The notes under the pieces are model-generated. The model saw only the letters and a program-made list of their open reading frames with translations, did not search any database and had not been told where the DNA came from. From contig CAXIUP010000029.1 of assembly GCA_964035015.1 (NCBI GenBank), positions 10,001 to 74,000 on the forward strand: 64,000 bases of DNA. The letters are read 5' to 3'. Positions within the stretch are counted from its first letter, which is position 1; the number at the start of each line of letters is the position of its first letter. Below are positions 28,481-40,409 of the stretch, piece by piece. The position numbers were made by a program, and so were the translations under genes. Source of the stretch: Corallium rubrum. Taxonomy: Eukaryota > Cnidaria > Anthozoa > Scleralcyonacea > Coralliidae.

Positions 28481-28765
28481 GGTTTTCAAAACACTATTTT
28501 AATGGTGCATTTTGTTATAAATCACATGCTAAGCATAAAAAAAAAACATTTCAAAGAAAATATTCTAGATGATTATCTACCTTTGTGAATGGAATTGCAA
28601 GGTGGTTTAATTAACACGCCAATGACAATGTAAAATTTATTTGCTAAGCGAGTGAAATCCACATATTTCTTTTAAAATAAATAAATATCAGAACTTGATC
28701 AGTCTATGCATAGTTCGTCTATGACTCCGTTCTGCGCACGCTTTTGTTTCGTTAACATATTCTAT

Positions 28766-28810
28766 TCTCGTACAAATAAAAGTAGAAATTCTACTTTTAT
28801 TTGTACGAGA
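28766..28810. repeat. perfect 22-bp palindrome
   Basis: TCTCGTACAAATAAAAGTAG... arms of 22 bp around one central A. Error-free. Confidence 0.95.
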
Positions 28811-29474
28811 AACATGTTTATAGGCATTGAATTTTGAAATGAAATGTGTAACGGAGTTTTGATATTAATTTATTCCGTTTATAGTTGAACAATTCTATTA
28901 GTTTATAGCCTTATATGCTGATAATTAGGTTGTTATTGTACAAACGACACGTCGGCACCGTAGCAACGTCATCAACCTGCCTATAAACGTCATCACGCAA
29001 CTGTTGCAACGAACGCGATAAATTAGTTGCATTAATCAACCTGAATCCGCAGTAATAAATATTTAAACCAGAGAACGCTTGAAAATTCATAACTATAGAT
29101 ATAGTCCGTAGTAGATTAGATATAAGTAACGATTAACGAACTACCACTTTAGGTATGATCAACAACTTTAAATACGATAGTTTTATACATTTATGAAGAC
29201 AGAAGATACGTTATGTATGCATGTATATCATAAATTTAGAGCCTATAGACTGACGTAATTGGACACGATTAAGCTTAGTCAATGGCTGTCGATAAATTCG
29301 CTTACTCATACTGTATTACCGTATTGTATCAGAAATTATGTCATAGTTCTAGTTATAGAAACTAGGAGTTACTATCGCAAGGAAAGTGCTGCCTTCTTGC
29401 CAAATGAACTGAATGCAAAATTAACTTGTACAAATACAAATACAAAGCCACACTGTATGTATCAATTTATTTTG
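28811..29474. other. non-coding stretch
   Basis: AT-rich; no gene or clear repeat. A possible short inverted pair around GACGTTTATAGGCA/CCTATAAACGTC near 28978 only. Confidence 0.5.
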
Positions 29475-29520
29475 TATTACCAGGGTTAAGTCACGTTGGC
29501 CTGAAAAACAGAGAAAAATC

Positions 29521-29560
29521 TTCTCGACGTTTCGAGCGAAGGCCCTTCGTCAGGAGAAAT
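29521..29560 (-). ncRNA. hammerhead ribozyme-like motif, second copy
   Basis: Reverse complement of this segment is identical to 10833-10872: CTGACGA box, GGGC/GCTC stem II, GAAA, CGTC, and TTCTC/GAGAA stem I. Preservation in both copies fits a functional 3' end but may simply reflect recent copying. Confidence 0.6.
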
Positions 29561-29808
29561 TAGTAAACAACTCACATGTGGTCACGCGTATTTATAGCAG
29601 AGCTACAATGGGAATCACGTGAACACATGTAAGCCAATAAAAACAAAGTAAACAAATAAATTAATATGTAATTTTAGCCTGTGTGCAGGTGCTGACCCAA
29701 TTTGTGGGTCAGCTACCTGCAAATAGGCAAAGAAACAGGTTATAAATTACTATTTAAATCATCAGAAAAAGGTTAAGGAAAAGGTGTGGAATATGGTGGT
29801 GGAGTGAG

Positions 29809-31870
29809 CTAAATGAAAGAGAATCGCTCATTGAGGCCGTGAGGGTGAATGGTACCAAGTTTGTAAATGAGACGCATTTCTTGTTTACGACGAGTATCGT
29901 TACAACCTATAATGGGCTGAATGGCACAGATTTTCATGTTGGAAAAGGAGTGGTTGGCACTGTTGAAGTGCCTGGCAACAGGTTTGTTTTGCAACATCGT
30001 TTTTGACATCACGAAGGTGTTCAACAAACCTGTCACCTAAACGTCTTCCAGTTTCTCCGATGTAAAGCATGGGACATTTACTGCAAGAAATACAGTAAAT
30101 GAGGTTGGAGGAAGTGCAAGTGAAACTGTGGGTTATGTTGAACCTACATTTTGGAGCCGAAATTGAAATTGAGGAGTCTAAATATTTACAGGTGTTGCAC
30201 CTACCGCGACAGCAAGAGCTGGTGCCAACATGTGATACCAAGGCTTGCTGCAGTGAGCTGTGAACAACGTTTTCCCGGATGTTTTTGCTATGCCGAAAAG
30301 ATACTAGGGGTTTCTCAGAGAAAATGGAAGATGTTTCTGGGTCATTTTTAATGAGGTCGAAATTGCGGCTAATGATGTCCCTTACTTTGAAATTGAAGGG
30401 ATGAAAAGTGAGAACTAGAGGTACTTTTTCATTAGAAATGGTAGCCAAAGGTTCGCTTAAGGTGTCTGAACGGGAAATGTTGGAGACCTTGTGTAAGGCA
30501 GTGTCTAAGAGGTGGGAAGGATAACCGCGATTAACAAAAAAGTTTCTCATTTCCAAACATTTGGCATTGAAATCGTCATCTTCACTGCAGAGGCGGCGAA
30601 GACGAAGAAATTGAGAGAAAGGAATGGAAGTTTTGGTGTGTTTAGGATGATGAGAGGAGAAGAGGAGGTAGCTATGAGAGTCAGTGGTCTTGTAAAAGAC
30701 AGAAGTGCTCAGCTTATTACCATTAATGGAGATGAGAATATCTAAGAACGACACACTAGTCTCACTGATCTCCCATGTGAACTGGAGTGCTGGGTGGAAG
30801 TCATTAACATAGTTAATGAAGCAAACCAGGTCAGTGCGCGAACATGATGCAGTGCCTAAGCAATCATCAATGAACCGACCATAGTAGTCAGGTAGGAAAC
30901 CAGTGTATTGTTCAAAGATTTGTTTTTCCACATATCCAACAAATAAGTTGGCATAGTTAGGGCCCATTTTGGTACCCATGGCTACACCACTAACTTGTTG
31001 GTAATGCTCACCATCAAATGAAAAATTGTTGAGGGTGAGCACTAACTCGGCCAGGCGTAGCAAAGTAGTGGTCGATGGCTCCCGAGTTGTGCGTTGATCA
31101 AAGAAATATTTAAGTGCTTGAAGACCATCGTGATGCGGGATGACAGTGTAGAGTGATTTGACATCCATGGTGAAGATGAAATGATGTGAACCCTGAAAAC
31201 TAATGTGGTCACAAATTTTCAGAGCATGTTTGGTGTCCTTGATGTAAGAAGGTAAATTCTTAACCAAGGGCGCCATGATGTGGTCAAGGTAGGATGAAAT
31301 GGCTTGGGTAGGGCAACCACAAGCAGACACTATAGGTCTACCTGGGTTGTTGGGTTTGTGAATTTTGGGAAGGAAGTACATGACAGGTGTGCGTGGAGTG
31401 GTGGTTAGGAGATTGCTTGCTGTATCAGGCAATTCCCCAGTGGTGATGAGGTTGTTGATGGTGGATCGAATGGTGGTGTTGTGTTGGGATGTCAAATCAC
31501 CATCAACTCTGCTGTAGAAAGCAGTGTCGTTTAGTTGCCTTTGAGCCTCTTCGCGGTACAAATCAGCTCTCCAGACGACCAAAGCACCACCTTTGTCAGC
31601 AGGTTTGATGACAATATCATTCCGGCTACGCAATGATTTTAAAGCACTTAATTCACTAGAGCTGAGATTAGATGGCCTTTTGGGCCTAAAAGGTGGGAGC
31701 TGATCTATATCATGTCGACATTGTCGAATGAAAAGATCAAGGGAGCCAAATTGGCCTTCCGGAGGAGACCAGGAAGATTTTTTAGGATGAGCAGCCTCAA
31801 AAACATCCTTTTGTTGGATGGAGGAATTATTGTGAAAATGTGCCTTAAGTCTTAGTCTTCTAATTTATTT
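29809..31870 (-). pseudogene. Penelope RT / GIY-YIG endonuclease with one frameshift
   Basis: RT motifs in order: NDIVIKPADKGGALVVW, MYFLPKIHKP, RPIVSACG, FTMDVKSLYT, GVAMGTKMGPNYAN and YGRFIDDCLG with the catalytic Asp pair. Then the thumb, a CCRGRCNTC motif and GIY-YIG (MLYIGETGRRLGDRF). Near 30000 an extra base changes the frame (DVKNDVAKQTCC instead of the DVKYNVQNKP of the other copy), and the last 60 residues continue in the second frame to a stop at 29809. Otherwise intact. Confidence 0.9.
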
Positions 31871-32152
31871 TGTAGTCAAGATTGAGATTACAACACTCGG
31901 TTTGAAAAGTGTACAAAAACTACTTCCAGTTCACAAATCACAAACCAACACATTGGAGTGGGTTATTGTCAACACTGAATTTTTGGTACCAACCATAATG
32001 GATTTGAAATTGTAAACATCAATAGAAATATGCTACCAGAAATGGAATAGTTTGGAATTCAGAATGACACATGTCTATAAATCATTGTCATGTCATTTGT
32101 CGACTATTCTTGTTTAATAGATGTACTGTAGATGCTGCATCTGGAATTTTTA

Positions 32153-32616
32153 CTTTTTGGTAATCAAATGTTTCCTAACAGTCTTTTCTTTGCCCCATAT
32201 ATGCAGATATTTCATAAATCATATCTGTCCAGTGAGAATACAGCAAATCCATAACATGTACAGCAAATTGTCCAATCCAAAACAACTCTGAAGCACATTA
32301 CACAGGATTCCTCACGATAAATATATCATTTTGTATATAGAAGATTTCATTCCATTACAGATGATGAAGTATATCCATATAAAACTTTTTGGTAATCAAA
32401 TGTTTCCTAACAGTCTTTTCTTTGCCCCATATATGCAGATATTTCATAAATCATATCTATCCAGTGAGAATACAGCAAATCCATAACATGTACAGCAAAT
32501 TGTCCAATCCAAAACAACTCTGAAGCACATTACACAGGATTCCTCACGACAAATATATCATTTCGTATATAGAAGATTTCATTCCATTACAGATGATGAA
32601 GTATATCCATATAAAA
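32153..32616. repeat. tandem duplication, 2 x 232 bp
   Basis: CTTTTTGGTAATCAAATG starts at 32153 and again at 32385. The copies differ at only a few bases (ATATCTGTCC/ATATCTATCC, ACGATAAA/ACGACAAA). Non-coding. Confidence 0.93.
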
Positions 32617-32734
32617 TTATTTGGTAACAAACATTTTGTTGAAGTAAAAATCGATTTCTGTGTAATCCAGCTGTTCAAGTGGCAGCAGTAGTGTAATTGA
32701 TTAACAATGGTTTCAGTCAGAGTTCCAAAACTAT

Positions 32735-33420
32735 AAAATCATCTTAGATTTATGAAATTTGTTGAACTCTGAATATATAAACTAAACTTATATAATCACT
32801 TTGACATTGATATTAAAATCATCATAAGTCATCTTAGATTTATGAAATTTGTTGAACTCTGAATATATAAACTATAAACTTACAGATATAATCACTTTGA
32901 CATGATATTAAAATCTCGATATTTATAATGAACTCTGTTTCCCTCGATATTTATAATGAACCCTGTTTCCCTCGATATTCGCAACTTTATTAAACCGGTT
33001 CACCACATCGATAAATGAACTCTGAATATATAAACTAAACTTATATAATCACTTGTCTTATGTACTCAAAATTTCGGGTAAAACACTTTAAGACACATGT
33101 TATTCTTTGAGGCGAATTGAAGAAATTTTGTTGAACAACCCCCTCATTTTACAATGAACCCTGTTTCCCTCGACATTCGCAACTTTATTAAACCGGTTCA
33201 CCACATCGATAAATGAACTCTATATAAATGAATATATAAACTAAACTTACAGATATAATCACTTTATGTACTGAAAATTTCGGGTAAAACACTTTAAGAC
33301 AACACTTTAAGACACACCTTATTCTTTGAGGCGAATTGAAGAAATTTTGTTTAACAACCATCTTATTCTTTGAGACGAATTGAAGAAATTTTGTTGAACA
33401 ACCCCCTCATTTTACAAACG
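32735..33420. repeat. nested imperfect duplications
   Basis: Blocks such as CATCTTAGATTTATGAAATT (32743, 32832), CCCTGTTTCCCTCGA (32960, 33160), GCAACTTTATTAAACCGGTT (32980, 33179) and GAGGCGAATTGAAGAAATTT (33109, 33329, variant at 33377) repeat with different spacings, pointing to successive overlapping duplications of segments from 30 to 230 bp. They lie just 5' of the hAT gene. Confidence 0.85.
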
Positions 33421-33763
33421 AACTTGAATAATTAATGAGCCCCCTGGAAAACCGACATCTCCACTCCTAACATCAGATTGAGATCATGTCGACTATACAT
33501 AACTCGGCCGGGGACTGGACATGAAAACGCGAGAACGTCATGTAACGTCAAGGATAGGGTGCTGCCTCCCTGCGGGTTGGCAGCAATTAGGTCATAATTT
33601 TACACCTACCCGTTAGTATAAATAGATAAGCGCAAAGCATGCATTCATTATTCATAAGGCTAAAGTCTGTAGACCGTGAATGTGAAATTGTGAATCTTTT
33701 GAAATCCATTTTCCAATATATTTTTTGAACTTATCGTGAGTGATTTTATTGTGAATTGTTGAG

Positions 33764-36208
33764 ATGGGTGAAACAATTAAGAGAGGCGAACTTCAACAAT
33801 ATGAAGAGGACTGCAAATCGCACAATTTCATATTTCGCACAAGTTCATATTTCGCTAAAAGAGCAAATCGTGAAGTGACTAATGAATCAGATGGAGCATC
33901 CTCAACAGCTGGAGCTGTGGCAACCACAACAGTGAACGAAGAAGATAGCACTCACGTCAAGACTACTGAAGACAACGATACAGCGTCAACCTCTCTAATC
34001 CCATCAACATCTGCTGCTGTTACTCCGTTGACTCCTTCAGTATGTGTTGTTCAGCCGCCGCAAGTGGGAGTTCGTCCAGTTGATCTAGACTCCGCAGTGA
34101 GTGATCTTGGATCTTTGGTGGACGGGCCCTCGCAGCCAAACCTTGGGCTTGGGTCCTATCCAAGAGACCAGAAGAATCGTTGTTTTCGAGCAACCTGGTA
34201 TACAAGCTACCCGTGGCTTGAATACAGCATTGCAAAAGACAAAGCATCTTGTTTTGCGTGTAGGAACTTTAGCACATCGACGTCAAAGAGCGACACAGCA
34301 TTCACTAAAGTTGGTTTTTCTACCTGGTCAAAGGCGATGGAAAATAATCGCGGATTTAAAGCCCATGACGCATGCTCTGATCCCCTCCTTTCTATGACTC
34401 GTTGGGAAAGTTACAACATCCAGAAAAAGAATCCAAGGGCTAGTATTAGAAATATGTTAGACCCTGAGAGACCATCTTTAGTGGAAAACAATCGAGAACA
34501 CATGAAGACGCTGTTGGAGTATTATCTGTACTTTTGTTCTGAAGAGATGGCATATAGAGGGCATGATGAAACTGACGAGTCGCTCAATGCAGGAAACTGG
34601 AAAGAATTCATCAATGTCATTACATTGATGAATTCTTTCCAGTTTCCTGCATTGAGCGACTCGTCAGTATTAACCCAACGTACTAACCCAACATTCAAAC
34701 AACTGCATAGGAGGTGATTCAAACATACAAAGTGTACAACTACACATCAAAGCGATCTTCACTTGAGTTGATAAGAGCCATGGCTTCCGAGGTTCGACAT
34801 CTGATAGAGGAACAGATAGACAGAGCGGGGATGTATTCAATGCTCATCGATGAATGCAAAGATAATGCGGGGCATGAAGAGCTGTCGACTTGTTTTAGGT
34901 TTGTAAACGACGAAGGACGAATCGAAGAACGATTTTATGATCTTGCTAGACTTAAAGAGACTGATGACCCAGACCATTGTGAATGAAGGAGTTTTGCCAA
35001 CAATTGAAAAACTGAGCTCGTCCACCACTCTTCTGGCGCTTGGAGCAGATGGCACATCTGTTATGAGCGGATGTTACGAAGGCGTAGCTGCTAAACTGAG
35101 GAGATATTATCCTTGGTTGCTTTATATCCACTGTGCTGTGCACCGTCTGAATTTGATTGTAGCGGCTTATTTTGGTACAGTTAATGAAGCATGTATTGTA
35201 ATAAATGTCTACAAGGCTTTGCACACCATTTTCAACGTCGCCAGCAACAGAGAAATATTCGAAGCTGTTCAAAAGGAGTTTTATCCAAAACAGCCCATAA
35301 TGGCGGCCTCCTCTCTTACAGAAGTCCGATGGGCTTGTAAGTTTGAGGGTGTTAATACAATGGTTAAAAGACTCCGAGCGATTATCGTAAGCCTTCAGAA
35401 GATCAGTGCTTCCAATTCAAACCAAGCCGATTCAGCAGCGGGTCTCTATCACAAGATTCTCTCAGGAAAATTTGTTATCTCCCTTTGCTTTCTTCATCAG
35501 CTTTTGTCAATAATGCATGGATTAAGTAAGGCTATGCAAGAGACCAATGTCAAATGGCTAAACGTAGCCAACGAAATGGTAGCTGTAAGGAAGCTTCTTG
35601 TTGAGATTGAAACCAACGACATCACTGAATCCGCCAAAGAGCTATGTTCGACTGTGAACATTACCTTGGACTATGAGGATCCCGTGCATGTTTCCAGACA
35701 AGATTCCACCAGATCTGCATGCCCTCGTGAATTCTGTGAACGTCTCAAGGCAGCTTCTGTTCCCATGCTCCTCGAAGAGTTGGAACGACGTTTCTCCGGC
35801 GAGAATACCGATATACTGGGAGCTCTGGAGGCTTTAGATGCATCAAAATCGACATACATGGATTACATGACTCTATCCAGTCTCGTTGCCAAATTTGGAG
35901 ATTGTCTCCATCTTGACTCTGCCTTGCTTAAAACCGAGTGTGAACGGGTGAAGATTCTAATTGCGGCCGGAAAGAACATTGACCCTGAGTTGTAGCCCAA
36001 CTTATTGAAGGTGATCGCCATATCGAAGACCTTGCCAGTTGGTACTGTAACCGTGTAAAGAAGCTTCAGTGCTATGAATCGGATATTGAGCTGGGCTCGT
36101 AATAGCTTAGACAGTTCGTTGGCCAATGTCTTTGTGTTGTTATCGATGAACAAAGACCTGTTAAAAAGGATAAACTTCGACAAAGTGCTTCATCGTTGGG
36201 TAAATTAA
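33764..36208 (+). pseudogene. hAT-type transposase (ZMYM1/TTF-finger-like), broken
   Basis: Starts MGETIKRGELQQYEEDCKSH. A TTF-type finger region follows (CFRATWYTSYPWLEYS, SCFACRNF), then FRGHDE-like YRGHDETDESLNAGN, then the catalytic RNase H fold (MYSMLIDECKDNAGHEEL, LGADGTSVMSG, HCAVHRLNLIV) and the C-terminal dimerisation domain (LPVGTVTV and RSFSAMNRILSWARNSL). Lesions: a 47-bp inverted duplication at 34571-34668, a frame change near 34960, in-frame stops at 35993-35995 and at about 36053 (where Glu of the TVTVERSFS motif is expected). The open frame ends at about 36208. Terminal repeats are not identified. Confidence 0.88.
34571..34668. repeat. perfect 47-bp inverted duplication inside the hAT gene
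   Basis: Arms 34571-34617 and 34622-34668 with a 4-base CATT loop and no mismatch. The left arm is native coding sequence (TDESLNAGNWKEFIN), and the right arm is its reverse complement inserted directly after, which ends the frame. Confidence 0.95.
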
Positions 36209-36209
36209 A

Positions 36210-36720
36210 AAGCCCGAATTGCACCCTTTAATTAAAAACTGTATATAGTACTTTAAACTATCATCTTAATGCTGTAGATACTTTCAAGTTTCAACTGTTG
36301 TTATTATTGTGTTAGCTATCGATAGTGCTATGCCTATGGCTACGGCATGTCAATAGTCAAATGAGAAGTTTAAAATTGTTTCTAAAGAAATTACAGCATG
36401 CTGCTTAAATCTATTGTTCATTTGTGCTTAGTATATTTTTCGCTGTAAGAGTTTTATACAATGTGTGAACATTTCTAACCCTTTGCGAAGCAAAATTCAA
36501 ATGACAATGGAAAAATGCGAAGCATCAAGCATGTTGTAACTTGTAAGAAATTTCTTTATCCAAACTTACTTCATAACACTTATTTTGTGGGATTAGAATA
36601 CTTTCGCTTGTTTTTATTAAAACACGCCATTTTGCTGCTGTTATTATTGTAATAAGTAGTGCTTCCGCTTCTTGAAACGAAAACTTTCCTGTGCTTCCAC
36701 TTTTCAAAATGAAAGCTTCA
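36210..36720. other. non-coding stretch
   Basis: AT-rich 3' flank of the hAT relic; AATAAA-type words are absent and no gene is seen. Confidence 0.5.
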
Positions 36721-36732
36721 GCTAAAATTATC

Positions 36733-36779
36733 GCCCCCCCCCCCCCCCCCCCCCATCGCCCCCCTAGTGTCCACCACTG
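36733..36779. repeat. poly-C run and hAT-like terminus
   Basis: A run of about 21 C is followed by CGCCCCCCTAGTGTCCACCACTG, whose reverse complement starts CAGTGGTGGACACTAGGGGG, a hAT-type end. It could be the right terminus of the hAT element at 33764; no left partner was found. Confidence 0.5.
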
Positions 36780-36884
36780 AGTCATAGCGGCTTGCACTTC
36801 CTTTTCTACCAACTCATGTATATGGATATGAAATGTAAAAATTGAAATTTTAGTGTTTTAAAGATGTGTGAAAATATGTGACCC

Positions 36885-37525
36885 TCCATGTGAAAACGTA
36901 CCTTAATGCTTTAGAAAACGGCATGAAAATAGCGTTCGCCTACCGTTCGGTGACCGTTCGAACGCTTTAAGAAGCCGTTCAAACGGTTTGATAAAAAACT
37001 GAAGCCGTTTGAATGGCTAACTGAAACAGTGGCGTAGTCAGGATCAAAATTTTGGGGGAGCAACGGAAAATTTGGGGGTGCAGTTTTAGATGAGAATTAA
37101 GGAGCTGACGCTGGTCAAAAGGACCGAGGGCTTTTGGGAGCGTAATTCTGCGCCAGTTTAACCAATGAAACTTCATGTGACAGTGTATCAGCATCACGAT
37201 TATCATTAGCAACAGAAACAAATTTCAAATTTCAAAGAAGCAAAAGTTCTTACTTGAATTTAGCGTCAGACATTCAGGAGACTCAGACCCCCCTAGGCCC
37301 CCCTGGCTACGCCACTGAACTGAAACCATTCAAAACGCTAACTGAAACTGTTCAAACGGCTATTGAATGTGGCGACTGGCGAGATATCCATAGGGTTAGG
37401 CGTTCCAACGGATAATACAGGTGTTTGAACGGATCAAACGAAGCGTTCAAATGGTTAGTGCTACCAATGGTTTATTAGGTAGCGCAAGCGCGTTTAAATG
37501 GTTTACTACAACCGTTCAAACGGTC
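36885..37525. repeat. CCGTTTGAACG-word repeat, copy 1 (with MITE inside)
   Basis: After a GTGACCCTCCATGTGAAAACG end, the segment is packed with variants of (A/C)CGTTCAAACGG and CCGTTTGAA, roughly every 18-25 bp, closing at GGTTTACTACAACCGTTCAAACGG. The same unit lies inverted at 53310-53697. No protein is encoded. Confidence 0.8.
37027..37317. mobile_element. hAT MITE with 8-bp target duplication
   Basis: Ends CAGTGGCGTAGTCAGG and CCTGGCTACGCCACTG are inverted. AACTGAAA flanks both sides (37019-37026 and 37318-37325). Non-coding, 291 bp, inserted into the CCGTTTGAACG repeat, so it is younger than that repeat. Confidence 0.9.
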
Positions 37526-37529
37526 CTGT

Positions 37530-37829
37530 TGACACAAATCGTAAGAAGTGGTATTTCCTAGGAATGTGCATGCCTTTCACTCAGATCATCGGAATAATCT
37601 CTGAAATCCCTTTCACTTTTATTAAAGAGATGGTTTTAGGGGTTTTCGGCATTATTTACTCGATAAGTCAACTTTTTATTTGACAGGTCATGGAAGATGT
37701 GCTGTCGGAGACTTTAATTTTGTGAAATAAAGTAAACGGCATTATAATAATTATTATTTCCGGACAACAGGTGGTAACAAAGCTTTAAATTTGTTGCTCC
37801 GCACGTGTATTATTAAGACTAGGTCCTAC
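37530..37829. other. spacer before the transposase-like gene
   Basis: A short AT-rich stretch with TTATAATAATTATTATTT near 37740; no gene. Confidence 0.5.
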
Positions 37830-39330
37830 ATGGATGACGATCGAGTAAACACAAGCACATTAGAAGAAAACGTAACTCAGTTTTTGGACGCCGGCTGTGG
37901 ATGCTCTGGCAGTCCAGGTGCAAATACGTGTTCACAGCTATTCTCTAAAGGCACTATACTATTCAACTTGAACAACTGCGTGGAGTTGAGCACCGCCGAA
38001 CTTGACCTCGTGATTTTGGCCAACATACAAACGTCCACACATGGTCACAATGATAAGGTTGGAGAAAAACGAAGTAGGCGTTCCCGGTGCGACTTTACAT
38101 TTAAGTCAACTCCGATATGTAAAGAAATGTTTTTGCACCTCTGCGGATTAAGCAATTCCAGGTTTCGTTCTCTTAAAGAGCATTACGAAATCTGCAGTAT
38201 TTCTCCTAGAGTACACGGAAACAGCAATAAACCACCAAGCAACGCCCTTCCCCTTTCAGTTATACAAGATATAACGGCATTTATTTCTAACTACGAGGAA
38301 GAAAATGCCATACTGCTTCCTGGCAGGATGCCTGGTTATAAAAACGATGACATCAAGTTGACATCTTTTTCAGAAACAAAAGCCAATGTTTGGAGGGCAT
38401 ACAACTCAAGTTGCGAATCCGCGGAAAGGACTGCTGTCGGCTATTCTAAGTTTCTCGACCTGTGGAAAGAACTTTTCCCGAACGTTATTGTGGCCAAGCC
38501 TATGACAGATTTGTGTGCAAAGTGTCAGGCAAATACAACGAAACTTCAGCGCTTCGTGAACCTGCCTGATGAAGAAAAATCGGCTTCCGTCAAATCACAG
38601 TAGGACCATTTAGCCTTAGCTAAGGCTGAACGAGAATGCCACAGAAAGGCTTGTGAAAACGCCGAAGAGAATTTCAACTCTATACGAGAACATTTTAACT
38701 TCACTGAAAATCATAGTCCATGTTCAATGAACAAGACTCTACATTATTCGTTTGATTATGCACAGCAGGTTCGCATACCCAGCAATCCCATGCAACCTGG
38801 TCCAATATATTCTAAAACGCGGAGACAGTGGTATTTTTGGCGTTTTTTGTGAAGTAGTACCCCGTCAAGTAATTTTTTTCATTGACGAAGCCGATGCAGT
38901 CGGAAAAGGTGCAAACCCTACCATTAGTTATGTGCACTATTTCCTTCAATACCATGGTATTGGCGAAACAAATGTCCATTTTCATGCGGACAACTGTTCT
39001 GGGCAAAACAAGAACAACTACTTTTTGTGGTACTTTTTGTGGAGGGTTATAAATAACCTTCACGTGTCCACTATTTATTCCTTTCTTCTCACTGGACATA
39101 CCAAGTTTGGTCCGGATCGTTGCTTTGGAATGTTAAAAAAAAAACACATTCAGAGCTACCTATGGTTCAACTGGTTGGAACCCACGATGGTAGAATCCTC
39201 GTTCCCGTTCATGATTGGGTCAGTTTTCTTGGTCAATATTTCAAAAAACTTGCCCAGATCAAAAAGTACCACCATTTCCGTTTTTCCAAAGAGAAGCCGG
39301 GAATTGTTTATTGCTGCCGAGCGTAGCGAG
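37830..39330 (+). pseudogene. transposase-like gene with a DNC-GQNKN motif, broken
   Basis: From MDDDRVNTSTLEENV the N-terminal half has cysteine motifs (AGCGCSGSPGANTC, LCAKCQANT) and MLFLHLC-like helices. In-frame TAG at 38601-38603, then the frame continues to about 38825, shifts, and reads GIFGVFCEVVPRQVIFFIDE, ISYVHYFLQYHG, HADNCSGQNKNN, WYFLWRV and GHTKFGPDRCFG. A further shift near 39135 restores LPMVQLVGTHDGR and KKYHHFRFSKEKPG. I recall this C-terminal pattern from a widespread invertebrate uncharacterised domain (possibly the one catalogued as DUF7869; unverified). The spaced D residues suggest an RNase H-fold transposase (inference). Confidence 0.65.
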
Positions 39331-40405
39331 GCAGCTCACTAATCTTGACATGGGTTGCCTGTGTCTCATGTCCAGGCCTCTTTGCCGAGTTATGTATAGT
39401 CAACGAAATCTCGATTTTGAGAGTTTATTTGTTGACCGTTTTATGACGTTTTGTGACGTAGAAGTTTCTTCCTACAACTTAATCACATACGCCAGAAGGA
39501 TTTGTCTGATGAAATTGGATGTTACGCTTGAAGTTGGTCAACACCACGACGGCGATGGATTTTCTGAACTGGCAATGCCATGAGTAAAGCTAGCCAGCCT
39601 GGTGAATGTGGCTTTTTCTTTATAAACTGAACACACTTGTGAGCTGTATCATACAGTTTTACTTTTAGTGAGGTGATATTATCTTGTCGAGGTAAGATAT
39701 CAATAGATTCCTACAACTGACAACAAACTTTGTGTTTTTGGTAGGAGATTTCACGGTTGTTTTCTTCTATCTTTAGGTGTATATATTTGGTGTGGGTTCA
39801 TTGACTCTCACAGGAGCCATTGTGTTCACGCTGATCAACATTCTGATCAGACACTATCTGCATGTGTGTTTCACGCAAATCAAACCAAACGAAGCCATTG
39901 TGCTCGTCAAAAATATAAAGGAAGCCATTGTGCTCGTTGAAAATCAAACTTATCGAAGTCGTTGTGCTCGCTAAAACATACAACGAAGGCATAGTTTGTG
40001 CCTGTTGACTGTTGACAAACGTAAACGTACTTTTACTGAACCAAGCTGCAGTGCAGTGGTTGTGAAGAAAAGAAAACAGTTGTATTAAGGTAAGACACTG
40101 ATTAATTTATATTTAACCAAGTTCAGTAAGTGGGAGTAACAATTGAGCAATATCGTGCCCGAATTGGTGCACACAGTAATGTAAGGGTCAAAGAGTATTC
40201 AACTCGACTCGAAGGTGTCATTTGTGTTATATTGTTGATGTTACTTCAGCTAGTAATAGCAGCTATGGTATTAATAATACTGATATGAATATTTTATCTG
40301 GGTCTATTTTATTTGCCAACAAAGAGGTTGGCAGAACAATATACATGTGAAAGCTTGAATCAAGTGATAGTATCGTTTACTCAAATGTCATGCTGCATTG
40401 TTGTT
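39331..40405. other. non-coding stretch with a small tandem repeat
   Basis: GAAGCCATTGTGCTCGTC repeats about three times at 39893-39975 with a 30-35-bp period. GCCGAGTTATGTATAGTC (39386) recurs inverted at 33493. No gene. Confidence 0.6.
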
Positions 40406-40409
40406 GAGA

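Larger units (their letters stand above)
29475..31870 (-). mobile_element. Penelope-like element, longer copy
   Basis: Same family as 9526-10917 but includes nearly all of the RT. The 3' end (29475, TATTACCAGGG) matches the plus copy. The 5' end fades near 31870 in frame with an RT N-terminal region (RLRLKAHFHNNSSIQ), so only the extreme 5' part is absent. Confidence 0.9.

Noticed and set aside
32153..33420. CRISPR-like array
   Set aside because: Units are long, unequal and overlapping, spacers are not unique, and the DNA is eukaryotic.
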